The notes below the pieces were generated by a model that saw only the letters and a program-made list of their open reading frames with translations, was not told where the DNA came from and searched no databases. Below, in pieces: positions 46,767 through 57,739 of a stretch of DNA of 64,000 nucleotides (positions are counted from its first letter, which is position 1; the number at the start of each line of letters is the position of its first letter). Origin of the DNA: Armigeres subalbatus (Eukaryota; Arthropoda; Insecta; Diptera; Culicidae); assembly GCF_024139115.2 (NCBI RefSeq), contig NC_085140.1, forward strand, positions 155,460,452 to 155,524,451, written 5' to 3'. Made by a program: the position numbers and the translations under genes.

Positions 46767-47104
46767 GTTCGTATCCGCATAACTCGAAAACGGCTGGATG
46801 GATTTTTTCATTTCTTCAGCAGAAACATTCGTTATATTTTCCGACGGGTTTAAATGATATTTCCTAATGCGAAAATTACGAGTAAAGTTGAGCAAATCGT
46901 GAAAAACTAAAATTATGATTTCTATGCGAACTTTGCATGGGCAGTTCGGAACGCACATTCTCGCCTACTATGCAGGACAACGTCTGCCGGGTCGACTAGT
47001 TTATTATATAGAAAAAGAAGATTTGTGCTGTCAAACATGTTAACGATCGACAAGCGCCAATCAGGTATGTAAATGCAGTTCTACGAAAAGATGTTCGAAG
47101 ACTA

Positions 47105-47605
47105 GGGCAAATGATCCGATAGTCGTGGGTGCTCCTATAGTTGCGGTAGTGTTGTTTTCGCAAAATCTACGGATTTATCGCAGCAACCCATATAGTCAAT
47201 CAAACTGTTGTCCTGTCATTAGATGAAATAACGGAAAACGGTTTGGATTTCCCTCTAAATTGGTAAATTATCACTGAAATACATTATCTTTTTCTCGTCT
47301 TTGCTCCAATAGTTGCGGTAGTGTTCCCATAGTTGCGAGTCCTATATAAAAGCAATGGGATGCGCAACTATAGGAACATGAATTAAAAAATATCGCAACT
47401 ATTGGCACAGTGCACCAATAATTGGAGGTATCATTTTAGGCAACAACGATGGATGGTGCTGCAATTTCGAATCTTTTCTTTTGAAGCATAATTAGTGACT
47501 ATTCGTTTGCATATTTGAGGTAGGTGAAATCAAGTAGAGCCTTGGTGTGAACCGACAAATAGTGAGAGAACGTGCTTAGTTCCTCCACTATTGGGTCTTT
47601 TACCC
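47105..47605. mobile_element. 501-bp element with GGGCAAATGATCC ends, TA flanks
   Basis: Left gggcaaatgatccgatagtcg and right actattgggtcttttaccc are imperfect inverses, with TA outside each end. The interior repeats the phrase (t)atagttgcggtagtgtt and its inverse cgcaactat(a/t)gg several times. Similar short ends occur on the 52745-53402 element, so the two may share a transposase. Confidence 0.65.
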
Positions 47606-47607
47606 TA

Positions 47608-48099
47608 TCTCTATTTTTTTTAACATTTATAGTGAGTGAATCACTGTTCTGATTGAAGTGTGTTTACAACGCGCTAAGAATAAAATTGATTATTTAGTTG
47701 GCTTTTAAGATTCAATCATGTACCAAAGCTAATTCGGATAGCGTTCGATTAAGGATTTAATTAGATTTTCAAAATTGTAATAATCTCGAAATCACTTCAT
47801 GCGTCCAGATCGTAGCAAAATTTCAGTATAGCTGCGATCTGTTTTATGTCCGCTTTGGTCATGCCCGTGTTTGCTATCGAAACTGTTGCATAAACCACTC
47901 CAACAAACTATTGTTGGCAGAAGTAGGGGATTATGCGGAAGATTTTTTATGGTGGATCGCATCACCCAAACATCCACCGCAATGATCAGCTCTTATGTGG
48001 GAATTTGAAGTGTACTGAATTAAAGTTTAACATCAGCTGGCATTCCTTGAAACCACAAGCGAGTCAACGCTAGAACGGAAAGTGATTATTCAGACACAG
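47608..48099. other. Unassigned DNA
   Basis: AT-rich. One minus-strand frame (47792-47977) has no recognisable motif. Confidence 0.35.
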
Positions 48100-48700
48100 C
48101 TCATGGGGGATTGAAAATAAAATAAATAGAGAAGGCGAAGGGTTCGCCAAAGCAACCGTGCGCCGCTCAAAGCGCACAAGCCCAAGTCCTGGTATTAGAT
48201 GGGACACTAAACAAACCTGGCAAGAAGGGCGGCCCTCCGGTGACAGGAAGTTTGCACAGGCCCAGTAAGCCGCACATAAAACCAAAAATTACGAACTACT
48301 TAAGAGATGATACGACTCGGCAAAGACCTAGGCGACTAATGGAAGATCACGATTGGAAGCTTGGAGCATGGAAGAGCTGCATGGTTTCGCAGGATGCGAC
48401 AGGATTATCCACGATGAATTATATCCCCGCAAATTTCGACGTGATGGCACTGCAGGAAATTTTCTGGACAAGACAGAAAGTGTGGAAAAGCGGGCATCGA
48501 GCGACTTCCTTCTATCAGAGCTGTGGTTCCACCAACGAGCTGGTTCATGGTGCTGGCCAAAATGCATCAACGCGTAATTGGATGGCAGCCAATTAGCGCA
48601 AGGATATGCAAGCTGAGGATAAAATGCCGTTTCTTCAACTATAGTATCATCAATTACACAAATCTCCCGAATTGAGGTGAACGCGCCCCTGGAGCCGACG
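48100..48700 (+). pseudogene. 5' fragment of an RTE-type non-LTR retrotransposon
   Basis: A GC-rich leader (ccgtgcgccgctcaaagcgc, acaagcccaagtcctgg) is followed by a broken endonuclease frame. Readable blocks are FDVMALQEI-FW (the catalytic-Glu region of apurinic-type endonucleases), KVWKSGHRATSFYQSCGSTN, then in shifted frames ISARICKLRIK and FFNYSIIN. This order matches the first third of RTE-clade ORF2. It stops near 48700 just before the element at 48727. No RT part remains; it is not the missing piece of the 9-kb fragment, which lies on the other strand, but could be the same family. Confidence 0.65.
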
Positions 48701-48726
48701 TTCTGATAGTATCATCAGACACATAA

Positions 48727-49722
48727 CCCAAGTAACAATTTCCATGCTTCTTGGATTTATCTAATTCTTATTGCGGATTTATGACAGCAATCACCAAGCT
48801 AATTGCTCAGTTTTATTGACGTTCTTATTGCTATCAATGAAGCTTTCATAAATCTGTTGAAAAAAGCTTCAAACGTTAAATGCCAATTGACCATATGAAT
48901 AGATCTATGGTTGTGTTGAAGAGCGTAATAAATCCAATTTTCAACGCTCGAATAGAGCTCCAATTTTTGATCATAATGTGGTCAAATGAATTACTCTCAG
49001 TCATAAGAATGTTTGCATTCCAAAGAGTTTATGACGCTGTTTAATAAAAGCAAAATTTTTCTGATCAAATTCCATGATGGCCATATTGAAAATGGATAAG
49101 CATTTCGCAGTCAGTGAAATATATCACTGAAATTCATGATTTAACGACATTTTCAACGTGTACCACACTTTTTCATATGAATAATTCTATTTAATAATAA
49201 TGTGGGCAAAAGTACTAATCGATTTAGTGGACATCCTAGACGTTGTGGTAATAAATATTTTCGTTTTATTTCTCTGAAACACGTTATATTGCCGGCGCGT
49301 GGTGTTCAACCTTATTTTTTCACCAGCTTTGCCCATAAAATCGGACGCGCACTCCTTTTCAATTGTACTGATTCGAAAAAACAACCTGAAAAAAAATATT
49401 ATTTTGTTTTCATCATCATAATTTTCATCAGCAATCCATTTTGTTATTATTTTCTGCAAAGTTTTGTTTCTCTTTTTTCAAAGCAACATTTTGACAGCTG
49501 CCGCAGCCAAATTCCCTTTTTTGCGGGTGGTTTAAAAAGGGTTTCTAAATGCTCTTATAATAGGTTTATAGTGGTTATCTGGAGAGGGCCACTTGGCAAT
49601 ATCTTACTCTTATAGAGGTCATCATAAGGTTGCCGTGTATGATTCGGTTTTATTGTTAGATCTTATAAATTGTTCTTGAAAACCATTCTTAGAGCGGAAT
49701 AAAACTTGAAATGTTACTTGGG
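48727..49722. mobile_element. 996-bp element with CCCAAGTAACA ends
   Basis: Left cccaagtaacaatttccatg and right cttgaaatgttacttggg are inverses over about 16 bases. The interior is AT-rich. The frame at 49202-49615 has no recognisable motif and an unlikely composition, so I do not call it a gene. Probably a large non-autonomous DNA transposon; no clean target duplication, partly because a SINE abuts on the right. Confidence 0.6.
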
Positions 49723-49835
49723 AACACCCTGTGGACCGGTGGAGAATTTCTCGATAACGACAAGTTTTCTCCTTATCGGGGCGGGCATCGAACCCACGCT
49801 CCATAACCCGCACGGCCACGAAGCCCACAATGATG
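49723..49835 (-). mobile_element. tRNA-derived SINE (family 1, copy 3)
   Basis: On the minus strand: ttgtgggcttcgtggccgtg, then gtgggttcgatgcccgcccc (B box), a body with tcgagaaattctccaccggt, ending gggtgttccc. About 20 bases normally between the A and B boxes are missing. It is the same family as 10016-10200. Confidence 0.72.
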
Positions 49836-51252
49836 AAACATCTAACATTTTGGCGAGGCAAAACACCCTAGTGGGACTTACCTACAATGTACTACGCGTC
49901 TCCACCCACGGTCCATACCAGAATTCTGATTCGCCGACGCGTGGTGCATTGTTTCCTAAGAGCTGCCGGCTAAAAGGCGTTCTTTATTAGTTTTCCGGCA
50001 TCGAAATAACGCCACTTTTTTAAATGTGAATTTATAAATGTGGTTGAGATTGTCTCCAACTTTAAAATGGCATCAACTAGTTATACTGTTTAACTGTTGC
50101 ATGAGGTAGAACCACCCATGAAAATCGTAAAGCTAAGGCATAAAAGCAGTCTATGCTTAGCTAGGGCATATTGTCCCTCCTTTCCTTATACCGATCGGTG
50201 ATCGTACCGGACATTTTGCATGCCGTAGTGAAGGTTTTTATTTTCTCGCCGTCGGGTGGCCCTTTGTCGGATAGCTCTAGTTGAAGTTACGGCCTCTGAT
50301 CCTTAGCTTGCATGTCCTTGCATTTATTGTCTCCCACCCAATTACGCGTTGACACATCTTGTCTAGCATTTGTTTGATTTTTAATTATAGTGAACAGCTC
50401 TGAGCATGTTTTCTAATATGAATGTTCATAGTATAATACGTCACTAATCTAAAAAATCCAACTGTGCACGAACAATCTGTTATTAAATTAGTAATCTCCG
50501 GGCGCCAGAAACTGTAAACACAATAAATATGACAAGTCATAAACCATCGCACGTACACTACGTTTCCTTAATAGTTTTTTCAAACTAGATGGAAAACTTT
50601 TCGATCAAATAAAAGTCACCGAAAGTTTATCCGGTGACTGTTAGCATGCATTTGCGTTCAGTCAAGCAAAGTACCTATAAGCACCATCCATCCATGGTAG
50701 GATGATGGAGTGAGTGTTGGCTTGACCAGACGTTTACGCTGGCAAGCGCATTCAACCGAGTTCGATTAACTTTTCCCTCTGCTGATAGTGCACCTATACA
50801 AGCACATACCTACCTACCTAGTGGCTACAGCAGACCGATAGCAGATGAAAGTTTTCTTTTCAGTCGTCTGAAGAAAAAAACGGAGTTGTTCCTACGAACT
50901 CGTAAGGATAACCACTGGGACACATGTGGTCGATGCTGCATGTCGAATGTAGGAGGAAACTGTAAGCAATGTTGACGAACAAATCAGACCTCACACTGCA
51001 CGAATCAAAAACATATGACAAAATCTGAAAGTCGATTTCAATCAAGTTTTGTGGAAACGTTTTACTACCTTGACTAATGTTTGGCCATTATAATGCAATT
51101 CGGGTCATTGCTGGTATCCTGGTCTTTTCTGATTCGCCAGGAAAAAAACTTAACCAAACGCGGGAAAGGTTTATTTTTGAAACATGTTGTTCTCGAGGAA
51201 AACTTTTTTTTCAGGGTAAAGGGATTTTTAACGAGAAATTATATTTTCTATT
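49836..51252. other. Unassigned DNA, partly single-copy looking
   Basis: About 1.4 kb without a recognised gene. The stretch 50580-51060 has balanced composition, unlike the surrounding AT-rich spacer: a hairpin gtcaccgaaagtttatccggtgac (50606-50629), a cacctacctacctag run near 50810, and an initiator-like TCAGTC at 50860. It could be an upstream or non-coding part of a host gene; no coding frame supports that. Confidence 0.35.
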
Positions 51253-51499
51253 AAGAAAATTATTTTGAGCTTTTTAGTGGAATGTCTTCACTTGTCATAA
51301 GACGAGGTTGTACAATCCCATTTAATTCCACCACTTAATTGTACCGTGACAGATACGTATTTCGACCTAATACTCTCTTTCTATCGAGAGTACGAGACAC
51401 TGAAGACGACCTTACTGTTGCGGTCGAAATACGTATCTGTCAAGGTACAATAAGGTGGAATTAAATGGGATTGTACAAACTCGTTTTATGACAAGTGTA
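51253..51499. mobile_element. 'cttgtcataagac' family element, left-end copy
   Basis: It has the outer left end (aaaattattttgagctttttagtggaatg) and both inverted arms (cttcacttgtcataagacga / ctcgttttatgacaagtg), with centre ctctctttctatcgagag, but no outer right end. Confidence 0.75.
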
Positions 51500-51688
51500 T
51501 ATTTTCGAGTATATGTTATTTTCGGGCAAAATGCGATGAAATGCAATTTCGGGAAATTCCATTGTTAACTACACGTCACCTTCTGTCAAGTTTGAATATT
51601 AAGTGCATATTCTAGTTTCTGAATTTGTTATGTTACGCCTTGCGAAGCGTAACGAATTTGCAAGCAAGATCAGGTGATATGTAATTTA

Positions 51689-51850
51689 CTTGTCATAAGA
51701 CGAGTTCGTACAGTTCCATTTAATTCCACCACTTGATTGGGGTCGAAATTCATATCTGTCAAGGTACAATCAAGTGGTGGAATTAAATGGAATTGTACGC
51801 ACTCGTCTTATGACAAGTAAGGACATTCCACTAAAAGCTCAAAATATTTT
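51689..51850. mobile_element. 'cttgtcataagac' family element, right-end copy
   Basis: Starts directly at acttgtcataagacgagt and ends with the outer right end ggacattccactaaaagctc. The central chain of the family is mostly lost, so the arms (ttccaccacttgatt / aatcaagtggtggaa) are almost adjacent, making a tight hairpin. Confidence 0.75.
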
Positions 51851-52139
51851 TTTTTATCGATGTTTAATTTGTCGGACAAAAATTTGACCTGATTGGACAT
51901 AAGTTTCGACATCACGTATATTTGAATTCTTCATATAAAGGTAAATCGACATATGGGCGATTAGAATGTACATTTATATGTAATTCAAAAAAATAGCCGG
52001 AAGAAAGTGATACAATGTTCTTAGATATATAATTAGTAAATTAATCCAAAATTCAACTAGTGGGATTTATTGATGATAATTGAAAAGGGAAAAAAGATTA
52101 GTGATAAATAATGAGTAAAACATAAACTTCTCACTTCCC
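51851..52139. other. AT-rich spacer
   Basis: I see no repeat partner, frame or regulatory site. Confidence 0.35.
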
Positions 52140-52556
52140 ACTCCTCATTCCTTACTTTTTACCTCTCACTGTTAATTTCTCATTTCTCACTCAGCACTCC
52201 CTTTGTACCATAATGAGAAGTGACAACTGAGAAACGTGAAATGACAGATAAAAGAGAAAAGTGAAAAGAGATAAATGCGAAGTGGGAAAGGGGGAAGCAA
52301 AATGAAGAATGAAGATGGAAGAAAGAGGAAGGAAGAAGAGGGAAGAAAGAAGATGGAAGAAAAGAAAGGAAGAAAGGAGATGGAAGAAGAAAAAGGAAGA
52401 TGGAAGTAGGAAAAAAAAGAAAGAAGAAGCGAGCAGGAAAAAGGAAAAAGGAACAGAACGAAATGAACAAGGAAAAAGGAAGAAAAAAGAAGGATGAAAG
52501 ATGATGGATGAAGGAAGAGGGAAGAAGCATAGAGGAAGAAGGGAGAGAAAAAAAAG
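52140..52556. repeat. Purine-rich simple repeat tract
   Basis: From ~52220 the plus strand is almost pure A/G (ggaagaaagaagatggaaga words); just before it, 52125-52200 is a C/T-rich mirror-like stretch (ctcacttcccactcctcatt). A purine run of this length next to its pyrimidine-rich counterpart could form triplex or hairpin DNA. Frames through it (Lys/Glu-rich or Phe/Ser-rich) are artefacts. Confidence 0.88.
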
Positions 52557-52744
52557 AAATTATATCTTCTTATTTGACCTCTAATGATTATTTGGCATCA
52601 TGCCCATTCGGCTTAATAACCTTTTGGCCTAATGGCTTGATACAACCTAGAACATCTGCAATGAACTGATTTGAATTGCGAAACACACACAAGAGCTCAA
52701 GAGACTGGCATGGACATGTTGTTTTTACGTGTTGATAACAAGTA

Positions 52745-53402
52745 GGGTAAATGTCCTATTTTGGACCCTAGAGGAAGGAGCATCCCAATATAGAGGAAGT
52801 GCATCCCAATATATGATTATATCTATTGAAATGCAGGTTCGATATGGGCAGAAATGACACCATTTCAAAGATGAAAGTCTTACTTATGAAATGTAAATTC
52901 GAAATGAGCTTCAGTTTTTGATAAATCATTGAAATTTGCCATTTTCTGAAATGAAAATATTCTTCGTTTTGGACAGTGCAACATATTTTGGACCCCCAAG
53001 TGTACACATTTTAGACACCCCCAATTTAGTCTCTTCAAAGTCGAATTTCTACTTTACCCTGGTAAATTGAGTCAAAGCCAAGTCTTATCTTTCGATTGGC
53101 ATGCATTAATGAGAAGATTCCTGTGTTTTAAATTCACAGTTTCGACAAAAACTTATTCAGTGATGTATACTTTTAAGCGTAACGCATTGTAACGCTCGCC
53201 TTTTTGAACAAACTAATTTCCTCGAAATTTCATCTAAATACCGCTTTTTTGCACGGAAAACCAGTGTAATAGATGCTGAACAATAATAATTTCCTGAAGC
53301 CAATGGCGGAATTAGCAGCGGCATTGTTTTTAGTTCAGAAATCAGAAAAATGTCGCCAGGAGGGTCCAAAATGTGTAGGGGTCCAAATCTAGTTGGTTAC
53401 CC
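52745..53402. mobile_element. 658-bp element with GGGTAA ends, TA flanks
   Basis: Left gggtaaatgtcctattttgg-accct and right aggggtccaaatctagttgg-ttaccc are imperfect inverses with TA at both sides. The interior repeats ttttggaccc- or gtccaaaat-type words and two facing copies of cattt(c/a)gaaatga. It has no coding frame of note. Confidence 0.6.
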
Positions 53403-53404
53403 TA

Positions 53405-54289
53405 ACAAGTGTTATTATTTGGTAACCCAAACAGCACACTTGTCATAAATGAGTTGCTGTCACTTATGTACGACCAAATCCAGTCATATATGAGTTGTTG
53501 CAACTAAATTGGTCTAATTTCTGCTACTCGAGAGACCAAATGACCTCAGCTCCAGAACAATTTGAATAAGCTAGAACATTTGATACCGACTCATTAAAAT
53601 AGTGAATCATTCGCTAGGGCGCTATGGGTTTTAATGGACAAGCTGGGTAACTTTCGTTGGTAGACCTTAACTCCAGAACAATTTGGAGAACCCAGAACAT
53701 CTGCTTTGGACATATTTAAATAGTGGAACATTCGCGTGGGAATGCTGGGTAGCTTTAGGTTTGGTACCAAGATAACCATACCATAGTTAACCTAGTAGAC
53801 CAAATGATCTGAACCCCGGAACAACCTCGAATCACTATTTTGGTTCGAATTGTGAAATGCATTGCAAGATCTGACCCATTTTCTACAGCAAGCAGTGGAA
53901 TAATGTCCTACATCAAATAAGCTTTGTTGCAATAACATCAGTTAACAGAACCCGTGTCCCTTTTTGAACTTCAAGTGGTGATATTTCAACGTCTTTTTAT
54001 AGCTGAAAGCTGAAACTCGGTGACATCTAAGAACACCATAAAATGTAGCATCTGTGAGAAAATCACGTTGGTACAGTGAGGAGGGACGTGGGGAGGGGCA
54101 TCTGATGTTTTACGACGTGGATGGCCGACAGGGTATCCGTGTTCCCATAAATTGATATTTTCATAACTTTAACAATTTTCAGCCGATTTAGATAATTTTG
54201 ATAGTTTTGGAAACAGAAATTCATATATTTTTTGCCCACTGTCATGGTTTACAGCTTTTGTCTATGATTATACAAGAAATTCTTGAAGT
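53405..54289. repeat. Diverged ~140 bp tandem repeat plus spacer
   Basis: From ~53520 to ~53840 the phrases gaccaaatgacctcagctcc, agaacaattt and gctgggtaactttcgttgg recur as gaccttaactccagaac / gctgggtagctttagg / gaccaaatgatctgaacccc, giving about two and a half diverged copies. The rest (53850-54289) shows nothing I can name. Confidence 0.5.
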
Positions 54290-54500
54290 AAGGCTTAAGA
54301 GTCTACACGCGTAACCAAAGGACTATCATCCAGTTTCCAATATGTGACATGCTCTTTGCGCTTCTTAGAATAGCCGTGTTCACAGTTTATGTTCCGGGTC
54401 TCCAAAAACACCTGGAATAAGGCCTCAGTCATCCAAAAAATCCCAGGATTCAGAGCTTAAGGTCTGGTAGCGTAACCAAAGGTCTATCGTGCAATCAAAA
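54290..54500 (-). repeat. Inverted relatives of the 61-kb tandem repeat
   Basis: On the minus strand this contains ggttacgctaccagacctta, ggatgactgaggccttattc and ggttacgcgtgtagactctt. These match the unit repeated in the opposite orientation at 61070-61640, and so bracket the ~142-bp array on its other side. Confidence 0.5.
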
Positions 54501-55241
54501 ACGGCAGTTATTGAAGAATAAACTAGTTTTGGGACGCCTTCTTGATATATGTTTGCATTCCAAGTATTTCTTGTTGTTGTCTTGGGTTCCAGGTAGTCTA
54601 CAAACTCCATATAGTCCAGGTCTGTGAATTAATCTCCGTTATGGAGGCAGTTATCGAAGAATAAATAAGTTGTGTGACCCCTTCTTAGTATATGTTTGCA
54701 TTCCAAGTAGTTCTTGTTGTTGTCGTGGGCTCCATGTGGTCTACGAACACCATAGAGTCAAGGTCTGTGAATCAACCTCCGTAATGGAGGCTGTTGTTGG
54801 AGAATAAACAAGTTTTGTTACCCCTCCTTGGTATATGTTTGTATGTCATGTAGTTCTTGTTGTTTTCGTGGCTTTCAGGTAGTCTACGAACTCCATACAG
54901 TCAAGGTCTTCGGACCAATCTCCGTGATGGAGGTAGTTATCGAAAAATAAACAAGTTGTGTGACCTCTTCTTAAACATGTTTGCATTCCTAGTAGTTCTT
55001 GATGTTGTCATTGGTTCCAGGTAGTCTACGAACTCCATATAGTCAAGGTCTGTGGATCAACCTAAGTAATGGAGGCAGTTATTGAAGAATAAACAAGTTG
55101 TGTGACCCCTTCTTGGTATATGTTTGTATTCCAAGTAGTTCTTGTTGTTGTCGTGGGCTCCAGGTAGTCTACGAACTCCATAGATTTAAGGTCTGTGGAT
55201 CAATCTCCATATAAGAAGCAGTGGAACCCCTTCTTGATATA
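54501..55241 (+). repeat. ~142 bp tandem array, left part
   Basis: About five copies with the landmarks tatgtttgcattccaagtag, ttcttgttgttgtcgtgggc, gtagtctacgaactccata and gaagaataaacaagttgtgt; the spacing of tagtctacgaac is 141-142 bases. The last copy is interrupted at ttcttgata-TA by the foldback-like element. Confidence 0.85.
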
Positions 55242-56034
55242 CACTACCCGCCAAAAGTATGGAAGCGCAAAAATAAGTATTGCAACACCTGCTTTGAATA
55301 TTGCAACACTCCGAAAAGTTTAGCATCACTCCGGAACTAACATATTCGTGAAGATTTATCGTCGGATCCATTACATTTAGAATGGTGGAACCTTCTACAA
55401 AATTTATCACGGCGATAAGTGCATTGCGAAAGAGGACAATTTAGCTCTTTGGAGTGCCCTGGTCACCAGGTGGACCGCGGATTATCCGGATTCTGAACCA
55501 CGTGTGAAGTCACCGCTTAATACATCTATTCATTCTAGCGACATGCCAAATGTTCATCATCTTTCGTAATCGCAATATGACAGAAAAATCAATGCTGATT
55601 GATGCTTGCTTGACCCTTGGCGTCCTCCCAGTGGTTCTCCGGGAGTTTCGGAACATCCGGTAAAGTAGTTAAATTTTGAAATTCGTCACAGAAAGCTGCG
55701 ACTTTTTCAAAGCCGATTGTGGCAGAATTATCAGAGCAAAATCAATGCAAGCATCACTCATTGACCCCAGATGGCCTCCCAGTGGTCCTCCGCAAATTCC
55801 GGAACATCCGATGAAGTGGTCAATTTTTAAAATTCGCTCCAGGAAGCTGCGACTTTTTCTAAACGGTTGGAGGGAGCATTGCCAGAGAAAAATCAATGCA
55901 AGCATCACTAATTGATCCCAAGTGGCCTCGTATTGTTCCTCCGGAAGATCCGGGACATCCGGTGAAGTGGCCAATTCTTGAATCTCGTCTTAAAAAGCTG
56001 CGACTTTTTCTAAGCCGATTGTGGTAAAATTGTA

Positions 56035-57400
56035 GGAATTCCTCCGGAAGTCCTTCTAGGAATTTTTGCGGAAGACTTTCCAGGAATTCCTTCGGAAGAC
56101 CTTCCAGGAATTCCTTCGGAAGATCTCCCAGGAATTCCAGGAATTCATTCGGAAGTTCCTCCAGGAATTCCTTCGGAAGTTCCTCCAGGAATTCCTCCGG
56201 AAGTTCCTCCAGGAATTCCTCCGGAAGTTCCTCCAGGAATTCCTTCGCAAGTTCCTCCAGGAATTCCTTCGGAAGTTCCTCCAGGGATTCCTTCGGAAGT
56301 TCCTCCAGGAATTCCTTCGGAAGTTCCTCCAGGAATTCCTTCGGAAGTTCCACCAGGAATTCCTTCGGAAGTTCTTCCAGAACTTCCTCAGGAAGCTCCT
56401 CCAGAAATTCATTCGGAAGTTCCTCCAGAAATTTTTTCCAGGAATTTTTCCGGAAGATCCTTCACCTTCCAGGACTGCTTGCGAAAGTTCCTCCAGGAAT
56501 TCCTCAAGAAGTAACTCTAGAAATTCCTCAAGAAGTTCCTCTAGGAATTCCTCAAGAAGTTCCTCTAAGAATTCCTCCAGAAGTCCCTCCGAATTCCTCC
56601 GGAAAATTCCTTAAGAAGTTCCTCCATGAACTACTCAAGAATTTCCTCCAGGAATACCTCCGGGAGTTTTTCAGGAAGTGTACCGGAAGTTTCTCCAGGA
56701 ATTCCTCCAAATGTTTTTCCGTCCGTTCTTCCAAGAAATCCCCTTGAAATTTTTTGCAGGAATTCCTCCGGAAATTCCACTGGAGTCCGAAAATTCCACT
56801 AGGACCTACTCCAGAAATCCCCAGAAATACAGAAATTTCCTCTGAATTCGTTTCTAAATACACATGGAATTCTTTTAAGCCCACCTATCTCCGATCTCCG
56901 ATATTTTTCCTGAAATTTCGCATTCCGCATTCCGCCAGAAAACCGTTTGGAAATTTTTTAGAAGTTCTTTCAGGAATTCCCAGAAATCACCCAGAAAACC
57001 GTTCACGATTTATTTTCAGGAAATACTCTTGCAATATTGTAAAGAAGTTAACCTGAAAATACTCCCAGAAATGCTCCCACTTTTTCTTCCACAAGGAGGG
57101 CTTGTATTCCACAAGGAATTCTGCCAAAAATTACCAGGAATTTCTGCGGAAATTACGTGGAGAATTGTTCCAGATATACCTTTATAGATTCGTTTCGAAA
57201 TTCCCCCAAAAATTTCTCAATGTATTCTCAAGAAAAATCCAGGAATTGCTCCGGGAAATTCCCCTTCCAGAAAGATTTTACGATAGAATTTTTATGCGAA
57301 TATCTGAAGGAGTTCCTAAAAGAATTCATAACGAAATTCCTGAAGGATTTTTTTAACAACGTTCTTAAGAAATTCTCGAAGATATTCCTGATTTGAATCT
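56035..57400. repeat. 24-bp ggaattcctccgg-type minisatellite
   Basis: From 56056 to about 56430 there are some sixteen regular copies of ggaagttcctccaggaattc plus cttc or ctcc, each with an EcoRI site; onward to 57400 the pattern decays. Frames on both strands (for example 55859-56353, an LPKEFLEE repeat, and 56066-56614) are long only because 24 is a multiple of three and the unit has no stops; they have no start context or domain. Confidence 0.92.
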
Positions 57401-57739
57401 GAAGAATTTTTTACAAAATAGTTTGAAATAATTTTGGGTGATTCCGATTTATAAACTACATCGGAAATGAGATTATATTCTGCATCATTAGAAGTGGAAA
57501 AATGTCATATGAACATGGTGGAAAATATGTATTTCTGACAGGAGTTAGACGAAACTGGAAAACTGAACTTGACTTTACTGTTAATGCTCTTTTGGAAAAA
57601 AAGTTCGAAATCCATAATCCTACTGCCTACAATAGCCATTGGCGTTGTAAAAAATATTTGGACGTGGTAAATTTTCATACAATTCATTTTGATGGTGGCG
57701 GCACACAGGTCTATTCCTGAGGACCACTCAGTGAAATTT
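57401..57739 (+). other. Core of the foldback-like element
   Basis: The only non-repetitive interior stretch. One frame at 57502-57720 (72 codons, MSYEHGGKYVFLTGVRRNWK at its start) reads like ordinary protein composition, but an overlapping frame is also open on the minus strand, and I recognise no family. It may be a residue of captured or ancestral element sequence. Confidence 0.4.

Larger units (their letters stand above)
40359..46999 (+). mobile_element. Helitron-like element, forward copy, split by the I-group element
   Basis: The 5' part TCTTATATATAAAAATAAAATGG lies at 40359-40381 after an A. The rest resumes at 46755 and runs through gtatccgcataactcgaaaa and gacaacgtctgccgggtcga to CTAG at 46996-46999, followed by T. 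The A/T host flanks and CTAG end are Helitron-like. Joined without the insert it would be about 270 bp, non-autonomous. Confidence 0.75.

Noticed and set aside
49202..49615. 137-codon plus-strand frame as a membrane protein
   Set aside because: Its Phe/Ile-rich segments come from T-rich DNA inside an inverted-repeat element. There is no family resemblance, and the minus strand is also open.
50850..50900. Initiator-like TCAGTC as a host gene promoter
   Set aside because: No TATA box, no DPE at +28 and no coding frame or splice donor that I can support downstream.
56066..56614. Long frames on both strands (FLRKF and LPKEFLEE repeats), possible coiled coil
   Set aside because: The 24-bp unit is a multiple of three and has no stops in several frames, so long frames are automatic.
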